Shown: positions 1 through 14,806, counted from the stretch's first letter. The stretch is DNA of 64,000 bases from Phytopseudomonas daroniae (GCF_004327285.1 NZ_QJUI01000003.1:186001-250000), one strand, 5' to 3'. Translations and numbers: made by a program. Notes: generated by a model not told the origin, from the letters alone.

Positions 1-1433
<1,433 letters not shown>

Positions 1434-1434
<1 letters not shown>

Positions 1435-2897
1435 TGCCCATGCCATTGAACCAGTTGCTGCCCCAAGCGCAGAGCGGTGTATTGATTCGCGAACTGACCC
1501 TGGATAGCCGTCAGGTGCGTCCGGGCGATTTGTTCCTGGCGGTGCCGGGCACTCGTCAGGATGGCCGCGTGCATATCGCTGACGCGATTTCCCGCGGCGC
1601 TGCCGCTGTTGCCTACGAGATCGACGGGTCCCTGCCGATGACCGCCGAAAGTGCCGAGCTGGTCGCCATCAAGGGGCTGGCAGGGCAACTGTCGGCGATT
1701 GCCGGGCGTTTCTACGGCGAGCCGAGCCGCGGCTTGCACATGGTTGGTATCACCGGTACCAACGGCAAGACCAGTGTCAGCCAGTTGCTGGCTCAGGCGC
1801 TGGATCTGCTCGGCGAGCCTTGCGGTATCGTCGGTACCCTGGGCAATGGTTTCTATGGTTCCCTGGCTCAAGGCCTGCATACCACGCCCGATCCCATCGG
1901 CGTGCAGGCGACCCTGGCTGGGCTGAAGAAGAATGGCGCGCGTGCGATCGCCATGGAAGTGTCGTCCCACGGCCTGCATCAGGGCCGCGTGGCCGCACTG
2001 GATTTCGACGTGGCGGTGTTCACCAACCTGTCGCGCGACCACCTCGACTATCACGGCTCCATGGAGGCCTATAAGGCTGCCAAGGCGGCCCTGTTCGCCT
2101 GGCCGAGCCTGCGCAGCCGGGTGATCAACCTGGACGACGCGGTGGGTCGCAAGCTGGCCGAGGAAGAGCGCGAGTCGCGGCTGATCGGTTACAGCCTGGA
2201 AAACGATAGCGCCTACCTGTTCTGCCGTGACATCCGCTTCGATGATCAAGGCGTGCGCGCCACGTTGGTCACGCCGCGCGGCGAAGACAGCCTGCGCAGC
2301 TCGCTGCTGGGGCGCTTCAACCTCAGCAACCTGCTCGCGGTAGTGGGCGCGCTGGTGGCCATGGATTACCCGCTCGACGAAATTCTCAAGGCCTTGCCGC
2401 GTTTGCAGGGCCCGGTCGGGCGCATGCAGCGTCTGGGTGGCCGGCAGGCACCGCTGGTGGTGGTCGATTACGCCCACACCCCGGATGCCCTGGAAAAAGT
2501 GCTCGGCGCTCTGCGCCCGCATGTTACGGGTCGCCTGCTGTGCCTGTTCGGTTGCGGTGGTGATCGTGATCGTGGCAAGCGTCCGTTGATGGCCGAAGTC
2601 GTCGAGCGCCTGGCCGATGCCACGCTGGTTACCGACGACAATCCACGTAGCGAGTCACCCGAGCAGATTTTCGAAGATATCCGCGGCGGTTTCCGTGCGG
2701 CGGATCAGGTGCGTTTCGTTCATGGCCGTGGCCGCGCGATCGCTCAACTGATCGGTGAAGCCGAGGTTGGCGACGTGGTGGTGCTGGCTGGCAAGGGCCA
2801 CGAGGACTACCAGGAAATCGACGGCGTGCGCCAGCCGTTCTCCGATCTGCAGGAAGCCGCTCGCGCCTTGGCGGCATGGGAGGCGGCACATGCTTAA
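1434..2897 (+). CDS. murE: UDP-MurNAc-L-Ala-D-Glu:meso-diaminopimelate ligase MurE
   Basis: Cytoplasmic Mur ligase that adds meso-diaminopimelate to UDP-MurNAc-L-Ala-D-Glu using ATP. The 487-residue protein has the Mur ligase layout: N-terminal UDP-binding domain, central ATPase with P-loop GTNGKTS at 108-114, and C-terminal domain. The DNPR motif at 402-405 is the family signature for meso-diaminopimelate rather than lysine, which fits a Gram-negative wall. The start ATG at 1434 overlaps the ftsI stop and the stop overlaps the murF start by eight bases. Confidence 0.97.
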
Positions 2898-4269
2898 GGC
2901 ACTGCGTTTGAGCGAAGTGGCCGGGCCGCTGAATGGCCGCCTGGTCGGTGAGGATCGTACCTTCGATGCCGTCAGTACCGATAGCCGCAGCATCACGCCC
3001 GGGCAACTGTTCATCGCCCTGAGCGGCCCACGCTTCGACGGTCATGACTATCTGGCCCAGGTCGCTGCCAAGGGTGCGGTGGCAGCACTGGTCGAGCGTG
3101 AAGTAGCGGATGCCGGCCTGCCGCAACTGGTGGTCGCCGATACGACGTTGGCCCTCGGGCAGTTGGCAGCACTGAATCGCCAGGCCTACGGTGGCCCTCT
3201 GGCGGCCGTTACCGGTTCCAGTGGCAAGACCACGGTCAAGGAAATGCTCGCCAGTATCTTGCGCGCCGCGTTCATGGAGCTCGGCGGTACCGTGCTGGCA
3301 ACCCGCGGCAACCTTAATAACCAGCTCGGTGTGCCACTGACCCTGCTGGAGCTGGCGCCCGAGCACAAAGGCGCGGTGATCGAACTCGGTGCTTCGGGCA
3401 TTGGTGAGATCGCTTACACGGTCGGCCTGACGCAGCCGCAGGTGGCGATCATCACCAACGCCGGCAACGCTCATGTGGGTGAGTTCGGCGGCCCTGAGAA
3501 TATCGTGTTGGCCAAAGGCGAAATTCTCGAAGGGCTGAGCGAAAGCGGTGTTGCCGTGCTCAATCTCGATGATGTGGCCTTCGAACGCTGGGTCAAGCGT
3601 GCCGCTGGCCGACGGGTACTGAGTTTCGCCCTGCGTGATACGTCCGCTGATTTCCATGCCAACGAATTGAGCCGCGATCCGCGCGGTTGCCCGGCCTTCA
3701 CCCTGTATTGCCACGAGGGTCAGGCCCGCGTGCAACTGAACCTGCTGGGTGAGCACAACGTCGCCAATGCCTTGGCCGCGGCCGCGGCCGCCCATGCCTT
3801 GTCGGTGCCGCTGGTGGCCATCAAGGAGGGCCTCGAGAGCCTGCTGCCGGTCAAGGGGCGTGCCGTTGCGCAACTGGCGCAGAACGGCGCACGGGTGATC
3901 GACGATACCTACAACGCCAACCCGGCTTCGATCTGCGCTGCCATCGACATTCTCGCCGGCTTCTCCGGTCGCAAGGTGCTGGTGTTGGGCGATATCGGTG
4001 AGCTGGGTGCGTGGTCGGAGCAGGGCCACCGCGAAGTCGGCGAGTACGCGCTCGGCAAGGCGGACGTTCTGTACGCGGTCGGGCCACAGATGAAACATGC
4101 CGTACAGGCTTTCGGTTCCGAAGGCCGGCACTTCGCCGACCAGGCTGCGCTGATCGATGCGGTACGCGCCGAGCCCGGCGACAGCACCATTCTAATTAAA
4201 GGTTCACGCAGCGCCACGATGGAAAACGTCGTCGCCGCGCTGTGTGGCAATAGTGGGGAGAGTCACTAA
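2890..4269 (+). CDS. murF: UDP-MurNAc-tripeptide:D-Ala-D-Ala ligase MurF
   Basis: Adds D-Ala-D-Ala to complete the UDP-MurNAc-pentapeptide in the cytoplasm. The frame is open well upstream, but the ATG at 2890 gives MLKALRLSEV, the usual MurF beginning, and overlaps the 3' end of murE by eight bases. It encodes 459 residues, normal for the family. The P-loop GSSGKTT is at 109-115, followed by the Mur ligase central and C-terminal domains, including DDTYNANP typical of MurF. The stop codon abuts the mraY ATG with no spacing. Confidence 0.96.
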   Translation: MLKALRLSEVAGPLNGRLVGEDRTFDAVSTDSRSITPGQLFIALSGPRFDGHDYLAQVAAKGAVAALVEREVADAGLPQLVVADTTLALGQLAALNRQAYGGPLAAVTGSSGKTTVKEMLASILRAAFMELGGTVLATRGNLNNQLGVPLTLLELAPEHKGAVIELGASGIGEIAYTVGLTQPQVAIITNAGNAHVGEFGGPENIVLAKGEILEGLSESGVAVLNLDDVAFERWVKRAAGRRVLSFALRDTSADFHANELSRDPRGCPAFTLYCHEGQARVQLNLLGEHNVANALAAAAAAHALSVPLVAIKEGLESLLPVKGRAVAQLAQNGARVIDDTYNANPASICAAIDILAGFSGRKVLVLGDIGELGAWSEQGHREVGEYALGKADVLYAVGPQMKHAVQAFGSEGRHFADQAALIDAVRAEPGDSTILIKGSRSATMENVVAALCGNSGESH

Positions 4270-5352
4270 ATGCTGCTGCTGCTGGCAGAGTATCTGCAAC
4301 AGTTCCACAAGGGCTTCGCGGTCTTTCAGTACCTGACGCTGCGCGGGATTCTCGGCGTGCTGACGGCGCTGGCGCTGGCGCTGTTCCTCGGCCCCTGGAT
4401 GATCCGTACTCTGCAGATTCGGCAGATCGGCCAGGCCGTGCGCAACGACGGCCCGCAGTCGCACCTGTCGAAAAAGGGCACGCCGACCATGGGCGGAGCG
4501 CTGATCCTCTCGGCGATCGCTGTCAGTACCCTGCTGTGGGCCGACCTGAGCAACCGCTACGTGTGGGTGGTGCTGATCGTCACCCTGCTGTTCGGCGCCA
4601 TCGGCTGGGTCGACGATTACCGCAAGGTGATCGAAAAGAACTCGCGCGGTTTGCCGAGCCGCTGGAAATATTTCTGGCAGTCGGTGTTCGGCCTGGGCGC
4701 AGCGGCCTTCCTTTATATGACTGCGCAGACGCCGGTGGAAACCACCCTGATCGTGCCGTTGCTCAAGGATGTCAGCATCCCGTTGGGTATCGGCTTCGTG
4801 GTACTGACCTATTTCGTCATCGTCGGCTCCAGCAACGCGGTGAACCTGACCGATGGTCTCGACGGCCTGGCCATTCTGCCAACAGTGATGGTGGGCGGTG
4901 CCCTGGGCATCTTCTGCTACCTGTCGGGCAACGTGAATTTTTCCGAATACCTGCTGATTCCCTATGTCCCGGGCGCCGGTGAATTGATTGTGTTCTGCGG
5001 TGCGCTGATCGGTGCGGGCCTGGGCTTCCTGTGGTTCAACACCTATCCGGCTCAGGTCTTCATGGGTGATGTCGGCGCACTGGCACTGGGTGCTGCGCTG
5101 GGCACCATCGCGGTGATCGTGCGTCAGGAAATCGTGCTGTTCATCATGGGCGGCGTGTTCGTCATGGAAACCCTGTCGGTGATCATCCAGGTCGCCAGCT
5201 TCAAGCTGACCGGCAAGCGCGTGTTCCGCATGGCACCGATTCACCACCATTTCGAATTGAAGGGCTGGCCCGAACCACGGGTCATTGTTCGCTTCTGGAT
5301 CATCACCGTGATTCTGGTGTTGATCGGTCTTGCCACCTTGAAACTGCGTTGA
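4270..5352 (+). CDS. mraY: Phospho-MurNAc-pentapeptide translocase MraY
   Basis: Integral membrane enzyme that transfers phospho-MurNAc-pentapeptide from UDP to undecaprenyl phosphate, forming lipid I. It has 360 residues with about ten hydrophobic segments. Diagnostic motifs are GWVDDYRKV in the Mg-binding region, [24 protein letters not shown] and the C-terminal [13 protein letters not shown] loop. The ATG follows the murF stop directly, so its translation is probably coupled to murF. Confidence 0.97.
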   Translation: MLLLLAEYLQQFHKGFAVFQYLTLRGILGVLTALALALFLGPWMIRTLQIRQIGQAVRNDGPQSHLSKKGTPTMGGALILSAIAVSTLLWADLSNRYVWVVLIVTLLFGAIGWVDDYRKVIEKNSRGLPSRWKYFWQSVFGLGAAAFLYMTAQTPVETTLIVPLLKDVSIPLGIGFVVLTYFVIVGSSNAVNLTDGLDGLAILPTVMVGGALGIFCYLSGNVNFSEYLLIPYVPGAGELIVFCGALIGAGLGFLWFNTYPAQVFMGDVGALALGAALGTIAVIVRQEIVLFIMGGVFVMETLSVIIQVASFKLTGKRVFRMAPIHHHFELKGWPEPRVIVRFWIITVILVLIGLATLKLR

Positions 5353-5359
5353 GGAACGA

Positions 5360-6706
5360 ATGAGCCTGATCGCTTCCGACCAATTCCGCATCGTTGTCGG
5401 CCTCGGCAAGAGCGGCATGTCCCTGGTGCGCTACCTCGCGCGCCAGGGTGTGCGCTTTGCCGTGGTCGATACCCGTGCCAATCCGCCGGAGCTGAGCACC
5501 TTGCGTGAACAGTTCCCGCAGGTCGAAGTGCGTTGTGGCGAACTGGACGTGGAATTCCTCGGGCGGGCCAGCGAGCTGCTGATCAGCCCCGGCCTGGCCG
5601 TGGCGACCCCGGCGTTGCAGGAAGCAGCAAAACGTGGCGCCAAACTGTCCGGCGACATCGACCTGTTCGCCCGCGCAGCGAAGGCGCCGATCATCGCCAT
5701 CACCGGTTCCAACGCCAAGAGCACAGTGACCACCCTGGTCGGCGAGATGGCCGCAGCGGCTGGTCGCAAGGTTGCCGTGGGCGGCAACCTCGGCACGCCG
5801 GCGCTGGATCTGCTCGCCGATGACGTCGAGCTGTACGTGATCGAACTGTCCAGCTTCCAGCTGGAAACCACCGAGCTGCTCAACGCTGAAGTGGCGACCT
5901 GCCTGAACGTCAGCGAAGACCATATGGATCGCTACGCCGACCTGCCGGCCTATCACTTGGCCAAGCATCGCGTATTCCGCGGCGCCCGCCAGGTAGTAGT
6001 GAACCGTGACGACCCGCTGTCGCGGCCGATGATCGCCGACCAGGTTCCATGCTGGAGCTTCGGCCTCGGTAAACCGGACTTCAAGCGTTTCGGCTTGCTC
6101 GAGGAAAACGGCGAGAAGTACCTGGCCTACCAGTTCGAGGTACTGCTGCCGGTGCGTGAGCTGAAAATCCGCGGCGCGCACAACCAGTCCAACGCGCTGG
6201 CGGCGCTGGCGCTCGGCCATGCCGTGGGCCTGCCGATGGCGGCCATGCTCGACACCCTCAAGGGCTTCACCGGTCTGCCGCACCGTTGCCAGTGGGTCGG
6301 CGAGCGCGCGGGCGTGAGCTACTACGACGACTCCAAAGCCACCAACGTGGGTGCAGCCCTGGCTGCCATCGAAGGTCTGGGCGATGACATCGCCGGCAAG
6401 CTGGTGCTGATCGCTGGCGGCGATGGCAAAGGCGCCGATTTCTCCAGCCTGCGCAAACCGGTGGCCGCCCATTGCCGCGCCGTGATTTTGCTTGGCCGTG
6501 ATGCCGACAGGCTGACGGCAGTGCTGGAGGGCGCGGTCGAGATCGTTCGTGTCGACAGTCTGCAAGCCGCTGTCGAGCAGGCCGCGCGCATCGCTCAAGA
6601 CGGTGACGCCGTGCTGTTGTCGCCGGCCTGCGCCAGCCTCGATATGTTCAAGAACTTCGAAGAACGCGGGCGCCTGTTCGCCCAGGCCGTGGAGGCGCTC
6701 GTCTGA
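5360..6706 (+). CDS. murD: UDP-MurNAc-L-Ala:D-glutamate ligase MurD
   Basis: Cytoplasmic Mur ligase that adds D-glutamate to UDP-MurNAc-L-Ala. The protein has 448 residues. The P-loop reads GSNAKST at 116-122, differing from the more common GTNGKST at two places but keeping the lysine. The SSFQLET motif typical of MurD is present, as is the C-terminal FKNFEERGRLF region. It starts seven bases after the mraY stop and overlaps ftsW by an ATG embedded in its stop codon. Confidence 0.96.
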   Translation: MSLIASDQFRIVVGLGKSGMSLVRYLARQGVRFAVVDTRANPPELSTLREQFPQVEVRCGELDVEFLGRASELLISPGLAVATPALQEAAKRGAKLSGDIDLFARAAKAPIIAITGSNAKSTVTTLVGEMAAAAGRKVAVGGNLGTPALDLLADDVELYVIELSSFQLETTELLNAEVATCLNVSEDHMDRYADLPAYHLAKHRVFRGARQVVVNRDDPLSRPMIADQVPCWSFGLGKPDFKRFGLLEENGEKYLAYQFEVLLPVRELKIRGAHNQSNALAALALGHAVGLPMAAMLDTLKGFTGLPHRCQWVGERAGVSYYDDSKATNVGAALAAIEGLGDDIAGKLVLIAGGDGKGADFSSLRKPVAAHCRAVILLGRDADRLTAVLEGAVEIVRVDSLQAAVEQAARIAQDGDAVLLSPACASLDMFKNFEERGRLFAQAVEALV

Positions 6707-7932
6707 TGCTGTCCTTCCTGCGCCCGTATCCGTCTCCGTTGTTCAGCCGTCGTGGCCTGGACATGGATTTCCCCATGCTCGCCGGCTGCCTGGCGCTGCT
6801 CGGCCTCGGGCTGGTGATGATCTCCTCGGCATCCACCGAAGTGGCGGCGGTCAACACCGGCAGCCCGCTGTACTACATGATCCGCCACTTGGTGTATCTG
6901 GTGATCGGCCTGGGCGCCGCTGGCGTGGTGCTGATGATCCCGCTGGCCACCTGGCAGCGCCACAGCTGGTTGCTGCTGCTGGTCGCGATTGCGCTGCTGG
7001 TGATGGTGCTGGTACCGGGCATTGGCCGCGAAGTGAACGGCGCACGGCGCTGGATCGGTTTCGGCGCGTTCAACATTCAGCCCTCGGAGATCGCCAAGGT
7101 CTTCGTGGTGCTCTACCTCGCCGGCTATCTGGTGCGTCGCCAGGAAGAAGTGCGCGAGAGCTGGGCCGGCTTTTTCAAACCGTTCGTGGTGTTGTTGCCG
7201 ATGGCCTTCCTGCTGCTGCTGGAGCCGGACTTCGGTGCCACGGTCGTGATGATGGGCGCGGCGATGGCCATGCTGTTCCTCGGCGGCGTCGGCCTGCTGC
7301 GCTTCGGCCTGATGGTGGCTCTGGCCGTGGGCGCGGTATTCGTGCTGGTGCAGACTCAGGAATACCGCCTGCAGCGCCTGATCACCTTCACCGATCCGTG
7401 GGCCGACCAGTATGGCTCCGGCTATCAGCTGACCCAGGCGCTGATCGCCTTCGGTCGCGGCGAGTGGCTGGGCGTGGGCCTGGGCAACAGTATCCAGAAG
7501 CAGTTCTACCTGCCGGAAGCGCATACCGACTTCGTATTCTCCGTGCTGGCCGAGGAGCTTGGTCTGGTCGGCGCGCTGCTGACCGTGGGGCTGTTCGTTT
7601 TCGTCAGCGTACGAGCCTTGTACATCGGCCTGTGGGCGGAGCGCGCCAAGCAGTTCTTCTCCGCTTATGTGGCCTTCGGTCTGGCGTTCCTGTGGATTGG
7701 TCAGTTCCTGATCAACATTGGTGTGAACATCGGCCTGTTGCCGACCAAAGGTCTGACCCTGCCATTCCTCAGCTACGGCGGCAGCTCCCTGGTGATCTGC
7801 TGCGTCAGCCTGGCACTGCTGCTGCGCATCGAGTGGGAGTCGCGCAATCAACTGGGTAGCGAAGACGTCGAGTTCGACGAGTCGGACTTCCCCGAGCCCG
7901 CTATCGGCAGGGAGGCGCATCATGGCCGGTAA
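6706..7932 (+). CDS. ftsW: Septal peptidoglycan glycosyltransferase FtsW
   Basis: SEDS-family polytopic membrane protein that polymerises lipid II at the division septum together with FtsI. The 408 residues contain about ten membrane segments and the conserved C-terminal signature running from PTKGLTLPFLSYGGSS. The catalytic-region aspartate lies in the loop around GSGYQLTQALIAFGRGEW. It overlaps murD by one base and murG by eleven bases. The C-terminal tail is acidic and cytoplasmic. Confidence 0.96.
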   Translation: MLSFLRPYPSPLFSRRGLDMDFPMLAGCLALLGLGLVMISSASTEVAAVNTGSPLYYMIRHLVYLVIGLGAAGVVLMIPLATWQRHSWLLLLVAIALLVMVLVPGIGREVNGARRWIGFGAFNIQPSEIAKVFVVLYLAGYLVRRQEEVRESWAGFFKPFVVLLPMAFLLLLEPDFGATVVMMGAAMAMLFLGGVGLLRFGLMVALAVGAVFVLVQTQEYRLQRLITFTDPWADQYGSGYQLTQALIAFGRGEWLGVGLGNSIQKQFYLPEAHTDFVFSVLAEELGLVGALLTVGLFVFVSVRALYIGLWAERAKQFFSAYVAFGLAFLWIGQFLINIGVNIGLLPTKGLTLPFLSYGGSSLVICCVSLALLLRIEWESRNQLGSEDVEFDESDFPEPAIGREAHHGR

Positions 7933-8984
7933 CGTGCTGATCATGGCGGGCGGCACCGGGGGGCATGTGTTCCCGGCCCTGGCCTGCGCGCGTGAATTCC
8001 AGGCCCGCGGCTACCGCGTGCACTGGCTGGGCACGCCGCGCGGTATCGAGAACGAGCTGGTGCCGGCTGCCGGCCTGCCGCTGCATCTGATCAACGTCAG
8101 TGGGTTGCGCGGCAAAGGCAAGCTGTCGCTGCTCAAGGCGCCGCTGCAACTGCTCAAGGCGCTGTTCCAGGCCCGCAAGGTGGTGCGTGAGCTGCAGCCG
8201 GTCTGTGTGCTCGGTATGGGTGGCTACGTGACCGGCCCGGGCGGCCTGGCTGCCCGCCTGGCTGGCGTGCCGCTGATCATTCATGAGCAGAATGCCGTGG
8301 CCGGTACCGCCAATCGCAGCCTGGTGGCATTCGCCAGCCGGGTCTGCGAGGCTTTCCCGGACACCTTCGCCGCGTCGGACAAGCGTCGTACCACCGGCAA
8401 CCCGGTGCGCGAGGAACTGTTCCTGGAAACGCCCCGCGATTCCTTGACCGGTCGTCGCCCGCGTCTACTGATTCTGGGCGGCAGCCTGGGTGCCGAGCCG
8501 CTGAATAAACTGTTGCCCGAGGCGCTGGCGCAGGTATCTGCCGAACTGCGGCCGGAAGTCTTCCACCAGGCGGGCAAGCAACACGCCACGGTTACCGGCG
8601 AACGTTACACCGCTGCGGGCGTCGAAGCGCAAGTCGCGCCTTTTATCAGCGATATGGCCCGTGCCTATGCCTGGGCCGATCTGGTGGTCTGCCGCTCCGG
8701 CGCGCTGACCGTCAGCGAACTGGCTGCCGCCGGTCTGCCGGCTTTCCTGGTGCCGTTGCCCCACGCGATCGACGACCACCAGACGCGTAATGCCAGCTAT
8801 CTCGCGAAGGACGGTGCTGCCGTTCTTCTGCCACAACGCTCCACTGACGCTGCCGATCTGGCAGCGCAGCTGACCGAGGTCTTGATGCACCCCGAACGAC
8901 TCAAAGAAATGGCCAGCACGGCACGTCGCCTGGCCAAGCCCGATGCCACCCGTAGCGTTGTCGATGTTTGTCTGGAGGTGGCCC

Positions 8985-8992
<8 letters not shown>
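7922..8992 (+). CDS. murG: UDP-GlcNAc:lipid I N-acetylglucosamine transferase MurG
   Basis: Peripheral inner-membrane GT28 glycosyltransferase that converts lipid I to lipid II. The protein has 356 residues. The N-terminal G-loop [14 protein letters not shown] is clear, and the C-terminal nucleotide-sugar region has [17 protein letters not shown] followed by [12 protein letters not shown]. The start lies inside the ftsW 3' end and the stop TAA overlaps the GTG start of murC. Confidence 0.97.
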
Positions 8993-11380
<2,388 letters not shown>

Positions 11381-11382
11381 TC

Positions 11383-12240
11383 ATGAGCACCGTCTTGCGT
11401 CATCAGCCAGGTTCAGCCCGCGCGCCCATGCGCAGCAAGGCTGTGCCCCGCGGCGCCAGCCGTCTGGTGGCGAAGGATCCTATAAGCCTGCGCTTGCCGC
11501 GGCCCAATTTCAGCCTGCTCAAGCGCATCACCTGGCCGGTTTTGTTGCTGGTGCTGGGTTTCGCTGCCTATGAGTTGTCGCTGCGCCTGCTGCCTTACGC
11601 GGATCGGCCGATTGCCAAGATCAGCGTCGAAGGCGACCTGAGCTACATCAGCCAGCAATCGGTGCAACGGCGCATTGAACCTTTCGTCAGTGCGAGCTTC
11701 TTCAGTGTCGACCTTGTGGGAATGCGCCACGAACTGGAGCGGATGCCCTGGATCGCCCATGCCGAAGTACGTCGTGTATGGCCGGATCAGGTGATGGTGC
11801 GTCTGGAGGAGCAGTTGCCGATCGCTCGCTGGGGTGACGAAGCGCTGCTCAACAACCAGGGCCAGGCATTCGCGCCGAAGGAGTTGGCGCACTACGAGAA
11901 TCTGCCGCAGCTGTATGGGCCGAAGCGAGCGCAGCAGCAAGTGATGCAGCAGTACCAGGTGTTGAGCCAGATGCTGCGACCAATGGGATTCACCGTGGCA
12001 CGCCTGGAGTTGCGTGAGCGCGGCAGCTGGTTCCTGTCCACCGGGCAGGGCATCGAAGTGCTGCTGGGACGCGACCATCTGGTGGAAAAAATACGTCGTT
12101 TCGGCGCCATCTACAGCAAGGCGCTGAAGGATCAGAAAGACAATATCGCGCGGATCGATCTGCGCTACGCCAATGGCCTTGCCGTTGCGTGGCACGAGCC
12201 GCCAGCGTCCGTAGCGGTCGAAACCGCTGCGGCGCAATGA
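11383..12240 (+). CDS. ftsQ: Cell division protein FtsQ
   Basis: Bitopic divisome scaffold protein that connects early and late division proteins. The 285 residues comprise a basic cytoplasmic tail, one membrane segment near 48-65 ([17 protein letters not shown]), a periplasmic POTRA domain starting near [10 protein letters not shown], and the FtsQ beta domain with [17 protein letters not shown]. It starts two bases after ddlB and precedes ftsA in the usual ftsQAZ order. Confidence 0.95.
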   Translation: MSTVLRHQPGSARAPMRSKAVPRGASRLVAKDPISLRLPRPNFSLLKRITWPVLLLVLGFAAYELSLRLLPYADRPIAKISVEGDLSYISQQSVQRRIEPFVSASFFSVDLVGMRHELERMPWIAHAEVRRVWPDQVMVRLEEQLPIARWGDEALLNNQGQAFAPKELAHYENLPQLYGPKRAQQQVMQQYQVLSQMLRPMGFTVARLELRERGSWFLSTGQGIEVLLGRDHLVEKIRRFGAIYSKALKDQKDNIARIDLRYANGLAVAWHEPPASVAVETAAAQ

Positions 12241-12262
12241 ATCAGGAGAGAAGGCAAGAGTC

Positions 12263-13510
12263 ATGGCAAACGTGCAGAGCGGCAAGATGATCGTTGGTCT
12301 CGACATTGGCACCTCCAAGGTGGTGGCGCTGGTGGGCGAAGTGACCGCTGATGGTCAGCTGGAAATCGTCGGTATCGGTACCCATCCGTCGCGCGGCCTG
12401 AAGAAGGGCGTGGTGGTCAATATCGAGTCCACGGTGGCCTCGATCCAGCGTGCGGTCGAAGAGGCCCAACTGATGGCGGGTTGCCGTATCCACTCGGCGT
12501 TCGTCGGCGTGGCGGGCAATCACATCCGTAGCCTCAACAGCCACGGCATTGTCGCCATCCGCGACCGTGAGGTCAGCAGCGCCGACCTGGAGCGTGTGCT
12601 CGACGCCGCCCAGGCCGTGGCCATTCCGGCCGACCAGCGCGTGCTGCATACCTTGCCGCAGGATTACGTGATCGATAACCAGGAAGGTGTCCGTGAGCCC
12701 CTGGGCATGTCCGGCGTGCGCCTGGAAGCCAAGGTGCACGTGGTGACCTGTGCAGTGAACGCGGCGCAGAACATCGAGAAGTGCGTACGCCGCTGCGGTC
12801 TGGAAGTCGACGACATCATCCTCGAGCAGCTCGCTTCCGCGTATGCGGTGCTGACCGACGACGAGAAGGAACTGGGTGTGTGCCTGGTCGACATCGGTGG
12901 TGGCACCACCGACATCTGCATCTTTACCGAAGGTGCGATCCGCCACACCGCGGTGATCCCGATCGCCGGCGACCAGGTCACCAACGACATCGCCATGGCG
13001 TTGCGTACCCCGACCCAGTACGCCGAGGAGATCAAGATCCGTTACGCCTGCGCCCTGGCCAAGCTGGCTGGCGCTGGCGAAACCATCAAGGTACCGAGCG
13101 TGGGCGACCGTCCGCCGCGCGACCTGTCGCGCCAGTCCCTGGCCGAAGTGGTCGAGCCGCGTTACGACGAACTGTTCACCCTGATCCAGGCCGAGCTGCG
13201 TCGCAGCGGCTACGAAGACCTGATCCCGGCGGGCATCGTGCTCACCGGTGGCACGGCGAAGATGGAAGGCGCGATCGAACTGGCCGAAGAAATCTTCCAT
13301 ATGCCGGTGCGCCTCGGCGTGCCCCATAGCGTCAAGGGGCTCAGTGATGTGGTGCGCAATCCCATTTATTCGACGGGCGTTGGCCTGTTGATGTACGGGC
13401 TGCGCAAGCAGTCCGACGACATCCCGATGCCCGGAAACGGTGGCTACGGCGATGAAACGAAAACCCCGGTGCTGGAGCGGCTCAAACGCTGGATCCAGGG
13501 CAATTTCTAA
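12263..13510 (+). CDS. ftsA: Cell division protein FtsA
   Basis: Actin-family ATPase that tethers FtsZ filaments to the membrane. The protein has 415 residues. Phosphate-1 motif GLDIGTSKVVALVGE is at the N-terminus, phosphate-2 LVDIGGGTTDICIF is central, and the adenosine motif GIVLTGGTAKMEG follows. The C-terminal LERLKRWIQGNF forms the amphipathic membrane-targeting helix. A GGAGAGAAGG ribosome-binding region precedes the ATG. Confidence 0.97.
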   Translation: MANVQSGKMIVGLDIGTSKVVALVGEVTADGQLEIVGIGTHPSRGLKKGVVVNIESTVASIQRAVEEAQLMAGCRIHSAFVGVAGNHIRSLNSHGIVAIRDREVSSADLERVLDAAQAVAIPADQRVLHTLPQDYVIDNQEGVREPLGMSGVRLEAKVHVVTCAVNAAQNIEKCVRRCGLEVDDIILEQLASAYAVLTDDEKELGVCLVDIGGGTTDICIFTEGAIRHTAVIPIAGDQVTNDIAMALRTPTQYAEEIKIRYACALAKLAGAGETIKVPSVGDRPPRDLSRQSLAEVVEPRYDELFTLIQAELRRSGYEDLIPAGIVLTGGTAKMEGAIELAEEIFHMPVRLGVPHSVKGLSDVVRNPIYSTGVGLLMYGLRKQSDDIPMPGNGGYGDETKTPVLERLKRWIQGNF

Positions 13511-13588
13511 TGTTGGGCGGCGCGTGCACGGGCGTGTGCGGCGTCATCAGCAGTAGGCGTTAAAACTAGAAAGTACAGGAGAGATACC

Positions 13589-14779
13589 ATGTTTGAACTC
13601 GTAGACAACCTTCCGCAAAGCGCGGTCATCAAGGTAATCGGTGTCGGTGGTGGTGGTGGCAACGCCGTCAATCACATGGCCAAGAGCAACATCGAAGGCG
13701 TCGAATTCATTTGCGCCAACACGGATGCCCAGGCACTCAAGAACATCGGTGCACGCACCGTGCTGCAACTCGGCACAGGTGTGACCAAGGGGCTGGGCGC
13801 TGGCGCCAACCCGGAAGTCGGCCGTCAGGCGGCTCTGGAAGATCGTGAGCGTATCGCCGAAGTGCTGCAGGGCTGCGACATGGTCTTCATCACCACGGGC
13901 ATGGGTGGCGGTACCGGTACCGGTGCTGCGCCGGTGATCGCCGAAGTGGCCAAGGAAATGGGCATCCTGACCGTTGCGGTCGTGACCCGTCCGTTCCCGT
14001 TCGAGGGCCGCAAGCGCATGCAGATCGCCGATGAAGGCATCCGTGCGCTGCAGGAAAGCGTCGATTCGCTGATCACCATCCCCAACGAAAAACTGCTGAC
14101 CATCCTCGGCAAAGACGCCAGCCTGCTGTCCGCCTTTTCCAAGGCAGATGACGTGCTGTCCGGCGCCGTACGTGGCATCTCCGACATCATCAAGCGTCCT
14201 GGCATGATCAACGTCGACTTCGCCGACGTGAAAACCGTGATGAGCGAAATGGGCATGGCAATGATGGGCACCGGCTGCGCCAGCGGTCCCAACCGTGCTC
14301 GCGAAGCCACCGAGGCGGCCATCCGCAATCCGTTGCTGGAAGACGTCAACCTGCAAGGCGCTCGCGGCATCCTGGTGAATATCACCGCAGGCCCTGATCT
14401 GTCCCTGGGTGAATACTCCGATGTGGGTAACATCATCGAACAGTTCGCTTCCGAGCACGCTACCGTCAAGGTGGGTACCGTCATCGATCCGGACATGCGC
14501 GACGAGCTGCACGTGACCGTTGTCGCTACCGGTCTGGGGGCGCGCATCGAGAAGCCGGTCAAGGTCGTCGACAACACCGTTCAGGTCGCTGCCGCTCAGC
14601 CCACCGCACCCGTAGCTGCCCCGGTTCGCAGCGAGCAGAACGTCAACTACAAGGATTACGAGCGCCCGACCGTACAGCGTCAGAGCCATGGTGGCGCAGC
14701 CACTGCGGCGAAGATGAATCCTCAGGATGACCTGGATTATCTGGACATTCCGGCGTTTCTGCGTCGTCAGGCAGATTGA
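13589..14779 (+). CDS. ftsZ: Cell division protein FtsZ
   Basis: Tubulin-like GTPase that forms the Z ring. The 396 residues include the GTP-binding tubulin signature GGGTGTGAAPVIAEVAK, the N-terminal KVIGVGGGGGNAVNHM loop and the T7-loop region NVDFADVKTVM. After a variable Ala/Pro/Gln linker, the conserved C-terminal peptide DYLDIPAFLRRQAD is present; this is the segment that binds FtsA and ZipA. A GGAGAGA site precedes the ATG in the 78-base gap after ftsA. Confidence 0.98.
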   Translation: MFELVDNLPQSAVIKVIGVGGGGGNAVNHMAKSNIEGVEFICANTDAQALKNIGARTVLQLGTGVTKGLGAGANPEVGRQAALEDRERIAEVLQGCDMVFITTGMGGGTGTGAAPVIAEVAKEMGILTVAVVTRPFPFEGRKRMQIADEGIRALQESVDSLITIPNEKLLTILGKDASLLSAFSKADDVLSGAVRGISDIIKRPGMINVDFADVKTVMSEMGMAMMGTGCASGPNRAREATEAAIRNPLLEDVNLQGARGILVNITAGPDLSLGEYSDVGNIIEQFASEHATVKVGTVIDPDMRDELHVTVVATGLGARIEKPVKVVDNTVQVAAAQPTAPVAAPVRSEQNVNYKDYERPTVQRQSHGGAATAAKMNPQDDLDYLDIPAFLRRQAD

Positions 14780-14806
14780 TGAAATCTATCAGGAGTATAA
14801 GGGCGA

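Noticed and set aside
5360-6706. MurD P-loop reading GSNAKST as a defect
   Set aside because: The lysine and following Ser/Thr are intact and the rest of the enzyme is normal; this looks like natural variation of an essential gene.
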